From Gyrodactylus bullatarudis (lineage: Eukaryota > Platyhelminthes > Monogenea > Gyrodactylidea > Gyrodactylidae), in NCBI GenBank assembly GCA_012064415.1, contig SSNU01000157.1, forward strand, positions 581,556 to 645,555: DNA of 64,000 nucleotides. The letters run 5' to 3'. Positions 44,886 to 54,777 of the stretch are shown piece by piece (position 1 is the first letter of the stretch; each line of letters begins with the position of its first letter). The position numbers and the translations under genes are program-made. Below the pieces are notes generated by a model. It was not told the origin of the DNA. It did not search any database and was given only the letters and a program-made list of their open reading frames with translations.

Positions 44886-45207
44886 ATAACACTGTGTGTC
44901 AAAAAAATAGGTCTCAGAGTAATAGAGTTTTCTGATGCAAAATTTGACGCTGATTCCGAATCTGGTCTCAGAATTCCGTTATCATGCTTCGTTTGGGAGA
45001 AAATCTCAAAAATACAAAAATGCCATTTTGCATATAATTGAGCTTCAAAATTACATTAAATTAAATTTGAAAATTAATTATACCGGAATAAAATTAACAT
45101 TAATTAATAGAACAACTAATTCTGCGTCGATTGATGTATGGCAAGGCTACGCAAATATTTGTATTACGCGGGAAATCACAAAATGAGTACTTGAAAGTCC
45201 CAATTAT
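44886..45207. mobile_element. Insertion of unknown class inside Penelope copy 2
   Basis: Copy 1 reads CAAGATAATAATTTACAAAT without interruption. In copy 2 the same sequence is split by about 320 bp starting ACACTGTGTGTCAAAAAAAT and ending CCCAATTATA. Its first 90 bp resemble 18560-18785 on the minus strand. No terminal inverted repeat or long target duplication is apparent and it has no convincing coding capacity. Confidence 0.6.
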
Positions 45208-45341
45208 AATTTACAAATAATGAAAGAAATACAGTAGTAATACTGTAGTAAAAGATGAATAGAATTAGAATAATATGTAAGCTGAAAAAAACACCAAAAC
45301 TCTCCAATAAATTGCAACAGTGGAGAGAAAAGTGAAAAAGC

Positions 45342-45803
45342 TCACATAGGCCTGGGGAATTGAAGGTTATAAGAATAGTTTTTTTGAACACATAGATTGG
45401 GTTTGTATAGATTAATAAAGAATTTCTCTTTGACCCATACATCTATGCTGTCATCTCCAGGGTTTTTGTACAAAATGGAAAATTTCGAAACTGAAGCAGC
45501 ATGTTTCCCCTGTTTGATATGCCTACTAGTTACCGCAGTGTCCTTATTCAGATGGTCACTTGATCTTGTAGACAGCTTCCTAATTGTTCTACCTATGTAA
45601 GAAGCACCACAGTCACATTGGAATTTATAAATTAGTAGAGTCTTCTCCTCCGGCTTGAGTAAATCTTTATGAATCAAACTAAACAGTCTCTGTGTTTTAA
45701 ATACAATTTTCAATTGTATATTATTGTAATTTTGATTGATGAGATTGTTAAGTCTTCTTCTAATGTCATTACTAAAACCGTCGCCTTTGAAGTTGAGTCT
45801 CAT
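45342..45803 (-). CDS. GIY-YIG endonuclease domain of Penelope-like element, copy 2
   Basis: A 153-codon open frame almost identical to that at 12097-12558 (for example RKLSTRSS against RKLATRSS, FKGDG against FKDDG). It has CDCGASYIGRT, RHIKQGKHAASV and EKFFINLYKPNLC. The reverse transcriptase is missing upstream, so the copy cannot mobilise itself although the endonuclease frame is intact. Confidence 0.85.
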   Translation of the reverse strand: MRLNFKGDGFSNDIRRRLNNLINQNYNNIQLKIVFKTQRLFSLIHKDLLKPEEKTLLIYKFQCDCGASYIGRTIRKLSTRSSDHLNKDTAVTSRHIKQGKHAASVSKFSILYKNPGDDSIDVWVKEKFFINLYKPNLCVQKNYSYNLQFPRPM

Positions 45804-45968
45804 GAAAATTTTTGTTTTTTCAATTTCATTTGTATTTATATCTTCATCTCTATTATCTGAAATATTGATGAATTTGTCTATTAATCATTTTTATGCTGCT
45901 AGGCATATCTACTTACAAGTATATCCATAATTTTATATTTAAATTTGAATGATTTAGAAGAAATTTAA

Positions 45969-46820
45969 CCCTTTCGATACCATGAGAGAACCAACATACA
46001 TATCAAGCTGATTCTTTTTGCAATCTACTATGATGAGTATTATAAGAAATGTTATCTTCGAGACTTTTTACGTAGGACATCAACTTATGGGTGATCTCGG
46101 ATCGGTCATATATGACCTTTTTGGTTTAATGTGTAACTTTTAGAAAAACAAGTCGCTTACAAGTAGAAACTAATATAACTTTATTTTCTATGATATTTTA
46201 TACAACAATTTTCACCATTCGATATACAAAGGAAGATTTAACATTCAGTGCACATATCAAACGTTTTCTTTGGGCACAATGTACATTTTCTTCTATCTTT
46301 GGCGCGACTTTTGAAGGCAAGTGTAAGTTTTGATTTTCTAAATTGATTGAAAGATTCAGAAGTGAGCTGGAATCTATTCTTACTGTTTTTCTTTCCGGCT
46401 CAGAAGACTGATCTAAAATCCCTGACATGTTGAAAGATCTCTTTCTTAATAATAAAGAAACGTACCATGCTATATATACATGTATGGTAGACATATACGC
46501 GCGTTTCGTACTCGTTTGGACTCGTCAGTATATATTAGGAAGTATTAGCCTAATATATTTTTATCAGAGTAGAAGTTACTTTATAAGAGAAATGTTCAAA
46601 ACATAGCATTCAGTGTTTTGGATTTCCTGGATGGATCCATGAGAGCTTTATCATAAAGCTGATCAATCCAATAACAGGTCTTGCCTATGTTCTGAGTAAT
46701 TATTTCAATTATTGTTCTGTACTTTCTTGTAAATTTGATTCCTTTGGCGGCTAAAGGAAAAAAAATTTTTACGATAATCTTTGACACTATCAGTAAAATT
46801 TTACAAGGTTTATACAACTT
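45969..46820 (-). pseudogene. piggyBac-like transposon remnant
   Basis: Left boundary: TTAA (45965-45968) followed by CCCTTTCGATACC, a piggyBac-type terminus like that of the MITE at 30450. On the minus strand about 46310-46230 one frame reads RRKCTLCPKKT, then MCTEC before a stop. This is the Cys-rich zinc-binding tail typical of piggyBac transposases, and CI..NGENCC continues beyond the stop. A further frame at 46596-46817 may be more of the transposase but is not recognisable. I find no right terminus. It is truncated and frameshifted. Confidence 0.55.
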
Positions 46821-47924
46821 TTATCTTAGTTTTGATAAGAAAATGTACAATGTACATGCAATGAAATTTTGATTGTCAATTTATATTATTTTATAAAAAT
46901 CGAAAATGTCCTAAAAACAGTACAAGTTCATTATCGTATTAAAAAATATTAATTACTTTTTTGTCTTTCATGTAACAATGGATTTCCAATCATATAAATT
47001 AATTCAACAAATATCCCTAAAAATAAAGGTTTCGTGACAAACATGAAAATGATTGGAAAATATTTTAGCTTCATCTTTCACAATTTTTATACAATGATTA
47101 CAACGGCTTAGCGTATATTCCATCAGAGTTTAGGTTGTGTTTTCTAAACCCCATCAGCTGCCTACATTTTTGTTGACCATTTCGTGAGATTCAAACCCTT
47201 TGGATATTTGGTTTTTTAAAAGGAACCTTGTTTAGATTTTTCACGATTAAACAAAAGAAATATTAAAAAAAAGGTTTCATCGTGTAAAAATCAAATTTTT
47301 ATTTCCTGATCATTTTTGCTGTTTGAATATCGATGAAATTTCGATGATCAAAGATCCCTCAAAAATTTAATGAGTCACCATTTTTTGTTCAAATAAACTA
47401 AACTTCTAAACTTTATCAAGACAAAATTTAATTCTCAATTCACAGAAATTTCTCTCACAGAAGACATACTTTTTTTTAATCGTGTCACAATCGTTGGGTC
47501 ATAATTTCTCTCTCGGCTGTGTACTGTAACTACTTGATAATATATCAAGTTATATAATAATACACTTGACTATTTTTACTGACTCTTCTGTCACTTATCA
47601 AGGTCAGTTATTTTTAACATTGTTCATATACATTTATTCTACATAATATACACCATGGAACGATGAAATTATTATTTATAAATTTTAATTTGTCAACAAA
47701 GCTGACACTTTTTTGCTTATCTTTTTATATGCGTCCAATTCAATCTGTAGAATTTTTCATCTTGTATAAAAATGACAAAATTAGACTAATATCTTGGAAA
47801 TTAATAGATAGAATAACTGTAAACCTTTTAGCATCAGTGTAGTCATTAGTTTTTCGGAAAAAACTTTCCTTTATGATATTCATGTTTTTCATCATTAAAT
47901 CAAATTTTTACAATAGAAATATTC

Positions 47925-48480
47925 ACGTAAATTTTCAAATACATCCGAAAATCCACATACATAAATCATAATTGAAATAGTGGAAGAAGGATATATTAAC
48001 ACCAAATGTACTTTTCTCAAAGGTTAATCAGTTGTGTCTCTTTGATAATGATAAAAGTTAAATAATTGAATGAAAATGTAAGCTGAAAAAACACCAAAAC
48101 TCTCCAAAAAATAGCAACAGTGGAGAGAAAAGTGAAAAAGCTTACACAGGCCAAGATAGTTGAAGATTATATGAATAGTTTTTCTGAACACATAGATTAG
48201 GTTTATATAGATTTATGAAGAATTTCTCCTTCACCCAAACGTCTGTACTGTCATCACTCGGGTTTTGTATAAAAAAGAAAAAATTTAAATTGAAGCCTCA
48301 TGCCCTTCCTGTCTAAGATGTCTAGTTATCGCTGTATCTTTCTTAAGGTAATCGTTCCCTCTGATTGTGCGTCCTATATAAGAAGATCCGCAGTCACATT
48401 GAAATTTAAAAATCAATAGAGTCTTCTCTTCAGGTCTCAGTAAATCTTTGTGAATCAAATTAAACAATCTCTGATCAAGA
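47925..48480 (-). mobile_element. Penelope-like element fragment, copy 4
   Basis: Minus orientation: the end of a GIY-YIG domain (about 48470-48170, with LLIFKFQCDCGSSYIGRTIR and EEKTLL, then frameshifts), the 3' flank with CAACAGTGGAGAGAAAAGTG, and the 3' terminal repeat with a hammerhead-like motif (47998-48038). It is more diverged than copies 1 and 2 and closer to the ZIP-intron fragment. Confidence 0.75.
47998..48038 (-). ncRNA. Hammerhead-ribozyme-like motif, Penelope copy 4
   Basis: Minus strand: ACACAA, CTGATTA, ACCTTTGA, GAAA, AGTACATT, TGGTGT. The arrangement is the same as at 35828-35866, with the same CTGATTA change and a less symmetric helix III. Probably inactive. Confidence 0.5.
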
Positions 48481-49010
48481 TTTCTTGGAATCTAGAGGTC
48501 CACTTTTATGATTTGAAGAAAAAAAATGTTTAAGGATATTATGGCATATTTCAAATCTCAAAGTAGCGCCAAATTCCAATTTTTCTGAACTTTGAGTTGA
48601 AAAATTCTTTAAGTAAGACAAGAAAACTGATTATCACATTAAAACTTTGGATAAATTCGTGACAAGTTCAGAGATCTTGAATCATCAAAAATTTCAAGTA
48701 AACATAGTGATCAAAAAAACGATGATGGGTTGATTCAGCATATTTGATTTCTTTGTCTAATCGTGATCCTAAAAATCAACTTTTGATCCCTCTCTCACTT
48801 TGAAATCAGCAAAAGCTTTCAGCTCAGAGTTTTTTTTGTTAGATAAAGCCTTATATTAAAATATAAATATTGAAATATATAAGAGTAAAAAATGGGAATT
48901 TGGCGCTACTCAGGATCTAGATTCCAAAAAATCCTGATATAACTCGATTTCCTGATAAAAAATTGAGAATTTTCTAAAAATCATAGATTCCCATCTTCAT
49001 CTTAATAACT
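48480..49010. repeat. Degenerate foldback-family element
   Basis: It contains the family words TCAAGATTTCTTGGAATCTAG at about 48475, GTGATCCTAAAAATCAACTT at about 48764, and the terminus AGATTCCCATCTTCATCTTAA at about 48983. The arms are no longer symmetric, since parts were deleted and the interior was altered. It abuts the Penelope fragment at 47925-48480. Confidence 0.6.
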
Positions 49011-49159
49011 TGGTTGTATGTTATTTTTAGATTTTTAATTTACCAGTAAAGGGGCAGACATTTCTCATTATATTAAAGGCAAAATAATTTTTACTTTCTT
49101 AAAGATCAAGCAGGAAAGATAGATTACATTGGTCACGAACCTTCAGAGTGTACCAAAAG

Positions 49160-49800
49160 ATTTCTCCATTGACTGGATTAAACTGAAACGAAGACCAAAA
49201 CCCCCAAAAGTTCTTGTAAAGAATACGAAAATTATTTTCAATGAAAACTCCGATTGGGCAGAATCAATTCCCATCTTAATATCAACATCATCAATAAGAA
49301 CTCTGAAACAATTCAAGAAGAGCTCAATCACTTAGACTTATCACTCGCTGAAGCTGGACTCTCCATCAAAACTAATATTCTCTGTCTTTCACCCAACATT
49401 CAACTGGAACGAAACGAGTTCCTTCGATCTTGTTTTGGACCATATTCGTACACAGAACTACTTAACAGATCGAATCTCCACCCTATTTGGATGAGAAGGA
49501 TTGCCTCTTCTGCAGCACTTTACCACAAGATTCCCCCTCCTCCTGACCGCTGTTATCATCTACGCTCCTCAAGAGGTTTTACTAAACTATTGACTACCCT
49601 CTATCCTCTTAGACATCGATTCCAATTAAATTTCATGTACGTTTCCACATTTACTCGTAGTGATTTCCTCTGAAATGATAGCAATTTTACTAAATTAATC
49701 GACTTAAATTTCCATCTCTAATCTGGATTGCATTGACTATTTCATCAAGTTATGAAAAAAAGGTGATCATATCAACTATCATTCCAGTCGTGATAACACA
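49160..49800 (+). pseudogene. Non-LTR retroelement block, left copy before the gap
   Basis: It matches, in inverted orientation, three separate pieces of the block at 55640-57135: 49160-49285 against 57010-57130, 49290-49414 against 56284-56400, and 49415-49800 against 55640-56030. So this copy is internally deleted relative to the right one. The readable peptide NKNSETIQEELNHLDLSLAEAG is part of a reverse transcriptase ORF. No function remains. Confidence 0.7.
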
Positions 49801-50318
49801 NNNNNNNNNNNNNNNNNNNNNNNNNNNNNNNNNNNNNNNNNNNNNNNNNNNNNNNNNNNNNNNNNNNNNNNNNNNNNNNNNNNNNNNNNNNNNNNNNNNN
49901 NNNNNNNNNNNNNNNNNNNNNNNNNNNNNNNNNNNNNNNNNNNNNNNNNNNNNNNNNNNNNNNNNNNNNNNNNNNNNNNNNNNNNNNNNNNNNNNNNNNN
50001 NNNNNNNNNNNNNNNNNNNNNNNNNNNNNNNNNNNNNNNNNNNNNNNNNNNNNNNNNNNNNNNNNNNNNNNNNNNNNNNNNNNNNNNNNNNNNNNNNNNN
50101 NNNNNNNNNNNNNNNNNNNNNNNNNNNNNNNNNNNNNNNNNNNNNNNNNNNNNNNNNNNNNNNNNNNNNNNNNNNNNNNNNNNNNNNNNNNNNNNNNNNN
50201 NNNNNNNNNNNNNNNNNNNNNNNNNNNNNNNNNNNNNNNNNNNNNNNNNNNNNNNNNNNNNNNNNNNNNNNNNNNNNNNNNNNNNNNNNNNNNNNNNNNN
50301 NNNNNNNNNNNNNNNNNN
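49801..50318. other. Assembly gap (518 N)
   Basis: A run of N. The 386 bases before it (49415-49800) and the 386 bases after it (50319-50704) appear identical by eye, so the gap may join overlapping contig ends rather than represent missing sequence. Open frames spanning the gap are meaningless. Confidence 0.95.
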
Positions 50319-50704
50319 CGAGTTCCTTCGATCTTGTTTTGGACCATATTCGTACACAGAACTACTTAACAGATCGAATCTCCACCCTATTTGGATGAGA
50401 AGGATTGCCTCTTCTGCAGCACTTTACCACAAGATTCCCCCTCCTCCTGACCGCTGTTATCATCTACGCTCCTCAAGAGGTTTTACTAAACTATTGACTA
50501 CCCTCTATCCTCTTAGACATCGATTCCAATTAAATTTCATGTACGTTTCCACATTTACTCGTAGTGATTTCCTCTGAAATGATAGCAATTTTACTAAATT
50601 AATCGACTTAAATTTCCATCTCTAATCTGGATTGCATTGACTATTTCATCAAGTTATGAAAAAAAGGTGATCATATCAACTATCATTCCAGTCGTGATAA
50701 CACA
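50319..50704 (+). repeat. Direct repeat of the pre-gap retroelement segment
   Basis: The same sequence as 49415-49800 and the inverted equivalent of 55640-56030. It is either a real tandem copy or an assembly duplication. Confidence 0.8.
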
Positions 50705-50845
50705 CGTTGATAAAAATAATATGATTATATATATCATACACACATCATGTCTCAACTGGCCAATCACCATCAGTCATTATGGTATAAATTTACCATTTTT
50801 TTCTCTAACCTCTCTTCTTGGTTATCTGCTACATTTTTTTCACGA

Positions 50846-51145
50846 ATGATCTCTGTACGCGGGCAAATAATCCTTTTCTTGAGTCTCCTAGTATTTCTCA
50901 CACAGGCAGCTTATATTGTAAGTTTATATTGTCCCAAGTTTATATATGATTTTGTTCCCATTTTCACGTAATCTTTCTCCCTCTGTGTTTAGCCTTTGAC
51001 CTATGACGATATTATTGATGAGTGCGATAAAATCTTTCGCAACCAAGAACCCAAGGAGATGAGAAGTGCAAACTTTATCGATTGTTGTGCAGAAAAGTCT
51101 CGTTACGTTCGTGGAATAAATGCAGCAGCAAACAAGTTCTTTTAA
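50846..51145 (+). CDS. Small secreted three-cysteine protein, unknown
   Basis: Two exons (50846-50917 and 50993-51145, 75-bp GT-AG intron) join in frame to 74 residues. The N-terminus MISVRGQIILFLSLLVFLTQAA is a clear signal peptide. The predicted mature part is about 50 residues, starting near YIPLTYDD, and contains three cysteines (DECDKIF, IDCCAEK). An odd number of Cys suggests a free thiol or an intermolecular disulfide. I recognise no family; it has no dibasic-amide neuropeptide pattern. It lies in the island bracketed by the inverted retroelement blocks, together with the two secreted Cys-rich genes. Support: signal peptide, clean splice sites (gtaagt, tttag) and an open second exon. 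Confidence 0.55.
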
Positions 51146-52519
51146 TCTTTTCCTTCTTATCCGGCCATGATCTTTTTTTCAAGAAACCTTCAAAACAATT
51201 TCCATTGCGTACATCCCTTTTTATCAGCCTAAAAAAAGAAAAAACACACAAGACTCCACCCCTTTTATCATTGCTGTTTTTGGTTGATGATAAAGTTTTA
51301 AAAAAATTTAATTTGATAAAAGTTTGTTCAAGTAAAGAGTGAAACACTGCCTGTCATTCCTCTTGATGCAGAAAAAAAATGTGCATTTAAAAAAAACAAG
51401 AAATAGAAACACATCGTGAAAATAATAAGAGCCTTCTTCATTAAATTTTTTGTATTTTGTTGCATAGAGAAGTATATTTCATTAGGTTTAGATGTCAGTT
51501 CATTACTAGCCAATCAAATGAGAGATTATAGAGGAGACCCCCTTGTCATGAATCATGATTAGTAATACTCACTATACTCTGCCCACAGTTGGTCACATTC
51601 AGCGTGTGTCTTGTCTTCAGATTGAAAATTACGTCATTCAAGAATAATAATCATTCCGTCCAGCCAACCCAAAGAGTACATGTCTTTTTTAATGCAACTG
51701 TTGGCCGTGAGTTTCCTTTACAACTACCATTTCTAAGAGAAATTCATTGTTTTGTAAAATTTACGTTAGATTTCTAAGCACCAATCAGGTTATAACTCGC
51801 TTTTTATTTGTTTCATTTTTAAAATTTCAATGACCTTTGTAAAAAAAATTTCTTTTCTTACTGCAATAGAATTCGCATTGTTTATGTTTTGCCAACATGC
51901 CTTGTTTTTTTATTGGCATAATTTTTTGGTCATTGATTGAATTGAATGATTACGTTATAAATCATTGATTAATAATCACATTAACTAAAGTGAAGGCCAA
52001 GAATGGAAAAATTTCATCTGATTTGTCACACTCTTGTCCGTATCTCATAAGTTTGCTGTGTTGTCCTTTTACAAAAATTACTAAAAAAGTGTTTTGCAGC
52101 TGACCAAAATCCCTTCTCTTCTTTGGTGCTTACAGCCCAATATTCTGTAATAACTCCGATTTCTGATAACCGAGAAACTTCTTAATTCTTATTGGTAAAT
52201 TTATCTTTTTTCTAGAAAATGCTGAAAATGACCCTGATAAACACTTTAGACAAGAATTTTCCTTTTTCGATAGAAAAGCAAAAATTAATTCACCCGCCTA
52301 TTTTTCTGCCGAAAAAATTCTAATTATTTTCAATCATTAAATAATTCATCAGATGAATGACACATTTCCCAAATGATGAATCTCATTCCAACATTCAGCA
52401 TGTAAGCTACAGATTGAAATATTTGGATGAATAATTATTTCGTATTTCGTAGAAATTTCAATCGAAAGCGATCGTGAATTGAATCTACAATTTAAATTTT
52501 ATTCGAAAGACTCAATGTT
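51146..52519. other. Gene-free interval in the secreted-protein island
   Basis: About 1.4 kb of AT-rich DNA. Frames at 51075-51347 are shadows or chance frames. I see nothing else. Confidence 0.45.
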
Positions 52520-52843
52520 TCAAGCTTCTTCGCCTCCGTCTTCGGGAGAATTCATCATGTCATAAAGGTCGGCGAGACCCTTCTCGCAGGTAACTTCACA
52601 TTCAAACGATTCATAGAGAAGATCATCGGGAGTGTCAAATTCTGTTGCTTGCTCCATACATTGAACGTAGCAGTCATCCTCACAACCAGTCAAGGATTTA
52701 AGATGGTTGAAGAATTCCGTCTTGAGAGCTTCACCACTGAGAGTATTTTCCTCATATGTCTTGGAGATGAACTCGGACAAGGAGTTTGAGTCGCAAGCCT
52801 TGGCTACTGCTACAGAGAGAGCTAATGAGCTAAGTACTTTCAT
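52520..52843 (-). CDS. Secreted cysteine-rich protein A
   Basis: A 107-residue protein from a single exon. MKVLSSLALSVAVAKA is a signal peptide. The mature part has six cysteines in the pattern C...CEDDC-x3-C...C-x3-C and is strongly acidic, ending SPEDGGEEA. An upstream in-frame ATG exists ten codons earlier (52873). I choose 52843 because the TATA box at 52882-52890 places the expected transcription start near 52860, after the upstream ATG. The protein is about 85% identical by eye to its paralogue at 54163-54474. I do not recognise the family. It could be an excretory-secretory or glandular product, but nothing in the sequence proves a role. Confidence 0.75.
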   Translation of the reverse strand: MKVLSSLALSVAVAKACDSNSLSEFISKTYEENTLSGEALKTEFFNHLKSLTGCEDDCYVQCMEQATEFDTPDDLLYESFECEVTCEKGLADLYDMMNSPEDGGEEA

Positions 52844-52881
52844 GTTGATTCTAACTTTGTCCTTGGATAGCAATTCTATTC

Positions 52882-52890
52882 CCTTTTATA
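52882..52890 (-). promoter_or_regulatory. TATA box of secreted protein A
   Basis: TATAAAAGG on the minus strand, 47 nt before the chosen ATG. The sequence between it and the ATG is conserved in the paralogue. Confidence 0.75.
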
Positions 52891-54162
52891 CACTTTCAAA
52901 AGTTAATCTTGACAACTGCCTGTGATTGACAGAACATTTTTAACGTGTAGGAGAAATTTTCGGAAAACTATTTATTTTTAAAAATCGATCCCCCCCCGAT
53001 TCATAACTAGTTTTCTCAAATAGACTTGAAACTAGGTTTTTCTTTTGAGTACAGTGTATTCTAGTTTTGTTTAAAGTTTGAGTTACTATATGAAAAAATT
53101 AACGTGAATTAGAGTTGATACTTTTGATTTTATTTATGAAATTGAGAATGAATTTGTTTTGTTTTCAGTTATTTTGAGAGGAATTTTGAGAGTACTTATA
53201 AGTCTCATTTTCCCTAAAATCATTAATTTCTCTCAAATTGATAGGATTTTCATGTTTTATTAGAAATATTTACATTTATTTGATGTAAGAATCTGATTTA
53301 AAAAGATCATGGCGTGTCCAATAATTTATGATTTCTTGTAGTAAAATTAATTGAAAAATGGCGGAACAAATCTGAAAATTTGACATCTTCAATTGAAATT
53401 ATGCCAGTTTCCATAGGAATTCATTCTTCTTCTCTTATTTCTTTATCAAATGAAAGCTTAACCTCAAAAAGTCAAAAATTACCTCTTACCCTAGCTAGTG
53501 AATACTCAACTTTTTATTCGACCAAGTTTACTATAAAATCCATGGGGTATTTTTGATAATTCCGCCTAACCCAGTATTTCACACTGTGTACTAGGCTGGG
53601 GTGAGATTTTTTTTCCGAACAAGTTACAATTGTAGTTACTTTTCCTAGAATTCAGTACCCAGATGATGTTTGTTTTGGTGAAATTTTACCTCATGATAAG
53701 ATCCCTATTTTTCATGTCCAAGGTATTCAGGTTTCAATTGGTAACGTAGTAAGAATTCATTGAAAACTGGGTGCCAATTTGAAAAAATAAGGATTTTCAA
53801 GCACCACTGATAAAACGTAATCATGCATCAATACAAAGTAAAGTTTTGAACACATAGATCTATCAGAAAAGTCTGTACAAGAATAAGTTTCAAATTTTAC
53901 CATATCGAAAACATACAGTGTTTATTCGATCAGAGCATAGAGCTTGAATTTGTTTCTTCCTCTTATATCTGATCAAATTTAATCTCATATTTATACTAAT
54001 CATGTCTGTTGCTTGGATTTTCTTCGAGGCTTTCAATAAACCCTGAAATCTTTCATCAAATTCTAGATTCTATATCTCTCTAGAATGGTAGTCAAGAGAT
54101 GATTTAGTTTATAACCTTTTATTTCAAGTTATCAAGGAAAAAATTGAATAAAACACAGAATT
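52891..54162. other. Spacer between the duplicated secreted genes
   Basis: About 1.27 kb without coding features. Similarity with the upstream flank of the second copy extends only a short way past the TATA box (GGAGAAATTTTCGGAAA in both), which marks the end of the duplicated unit, about 420 bp. Confidence 0.5.
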
Positions 54163-54474
54163 CTAGGATTCTTCAGGAGAATTTATGATCTCGTCGAATT
54201 CAGTGAGTCCCTTCTCGCAGTTAACTTCACATTCAAACGATTCATAGAGAAGATCATCAGGAGTCTCGATATCGGTTTCTTGTTTCATGCATTGAACGTA
54301 GCAGTCATCCTCACAACCAGTCAAGGATTTAAGATGGTTGAAGAATTCCGTCTTGAGAGCTTCACCACTGAGAGTATTTTCCTCATATGTCTTGGAGATG
54401 AACTCGGACAAGGAGTTTGAGTCGCAAGCCATGGCTACTGCTACAGAGAGAGCTAATGAGCTAAGTACTTTCAT
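54163..54474 (-). CDS. Secreted cysteine-rich protein B (paralogue of A)
   Basis: A 103-residue protein. The first 70 residues are nearly identical to protein A, including the signal peptide (MKVLSSLALSVAVAMA) and all six cysteines in the same pattern. Differences cluster in the last third: KQETDIETPDD against EQATEFDTPDD, NCEKGLTEFDEII against TCEKGLADLYDMM, and a shorter tail ending SPEES. The nucleotide identity of the 5' half is higher than that of the 3' part and of the flanks, which could mean recent duplication plus diversifying change or gene conversion of the 5' half. Both copies lie head-to-tail on the same strand about 1.6 kb apart. Confidence 0.75.
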   Translation of the reverse strand: MKVLSSLALSVAVAMACDSNSLSEFISKTYEENTLSGEALKTEFFNHLKSLTGCEDDCYVQCMKQETDIETPDDLLYESFECEVNCEKGLTEFDEIINSPEES

Positions 54475-54512
54475 GTTGATTCTAACTTTGTCCTTGGATA
54501 GCAATTCTATTC

Positions 54513-54521
54513 CCTTTTATA
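54513..54521 (-). promoter_or_regulatory. TATA box of secreted protein B
   Basis: TATAAAAGG on the minus strand, at the same spacing to the ATG as in the paralogue. Confidence 0.75.
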
Positions 54522-54777
54522 CTTGACAACGGAGTGTAATTTAGTTTTCAATTGACAGAAAATTAACGTGTGAGGGTAGGAGAAATTTTCGGAAAGATTA
54601 GTCCTAAAATTATTTTTTCCATTGTAAATTACAATCCAAAGCTAACTCAAATGAAGCTTTGCCAGAATCGATAAAGACTTTCCAAGATGTACATGTTACC
54701 GTTAATCTTGTTACTCTTGATAGTCTCAAGACTCCCTGGCAAATCAGTTAAACTTGTTACTCGGTTTCAAGATTATC

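Larger units (their letters stand above)
44795..45879 (-). mobile_element. Penelope-like element copy 2
   Basis: Minus orientation. The 3' terminal repeat (44795-44875) has ACCATATACGTATTTC followed directly by the CUGAUGA complement, so the hammerhead stem-II segment is deleted. A 320-bp insertion follows (44886-45207), then the 3' flank, then a full GIY-YIG frame (45342-45803). Homology with copy 1 stops at about 45879, where it is truncated before the RT. It is nearly identical to copy 1 over the endonuclease. Confidence 0.85.

Noticed and set aside
49733..50398. Long open frames across the N run on both strands
   Set aside because: The frames exist only because N is unreadable. They have no sequence content.
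52844..52873. Upstream ATG adding ten residues to secreted protein A
   Set aside because: It lies at or before the transcription start expected from the TATA box, and it would put charged residues before the signal peptide.
52520..54474. Secreted Cys-rich pair as toxins
   Set aside because: Signal peptide, Cys content and tandem duplication alone do not establish toxicity. No known toxin scaffold is recognised.
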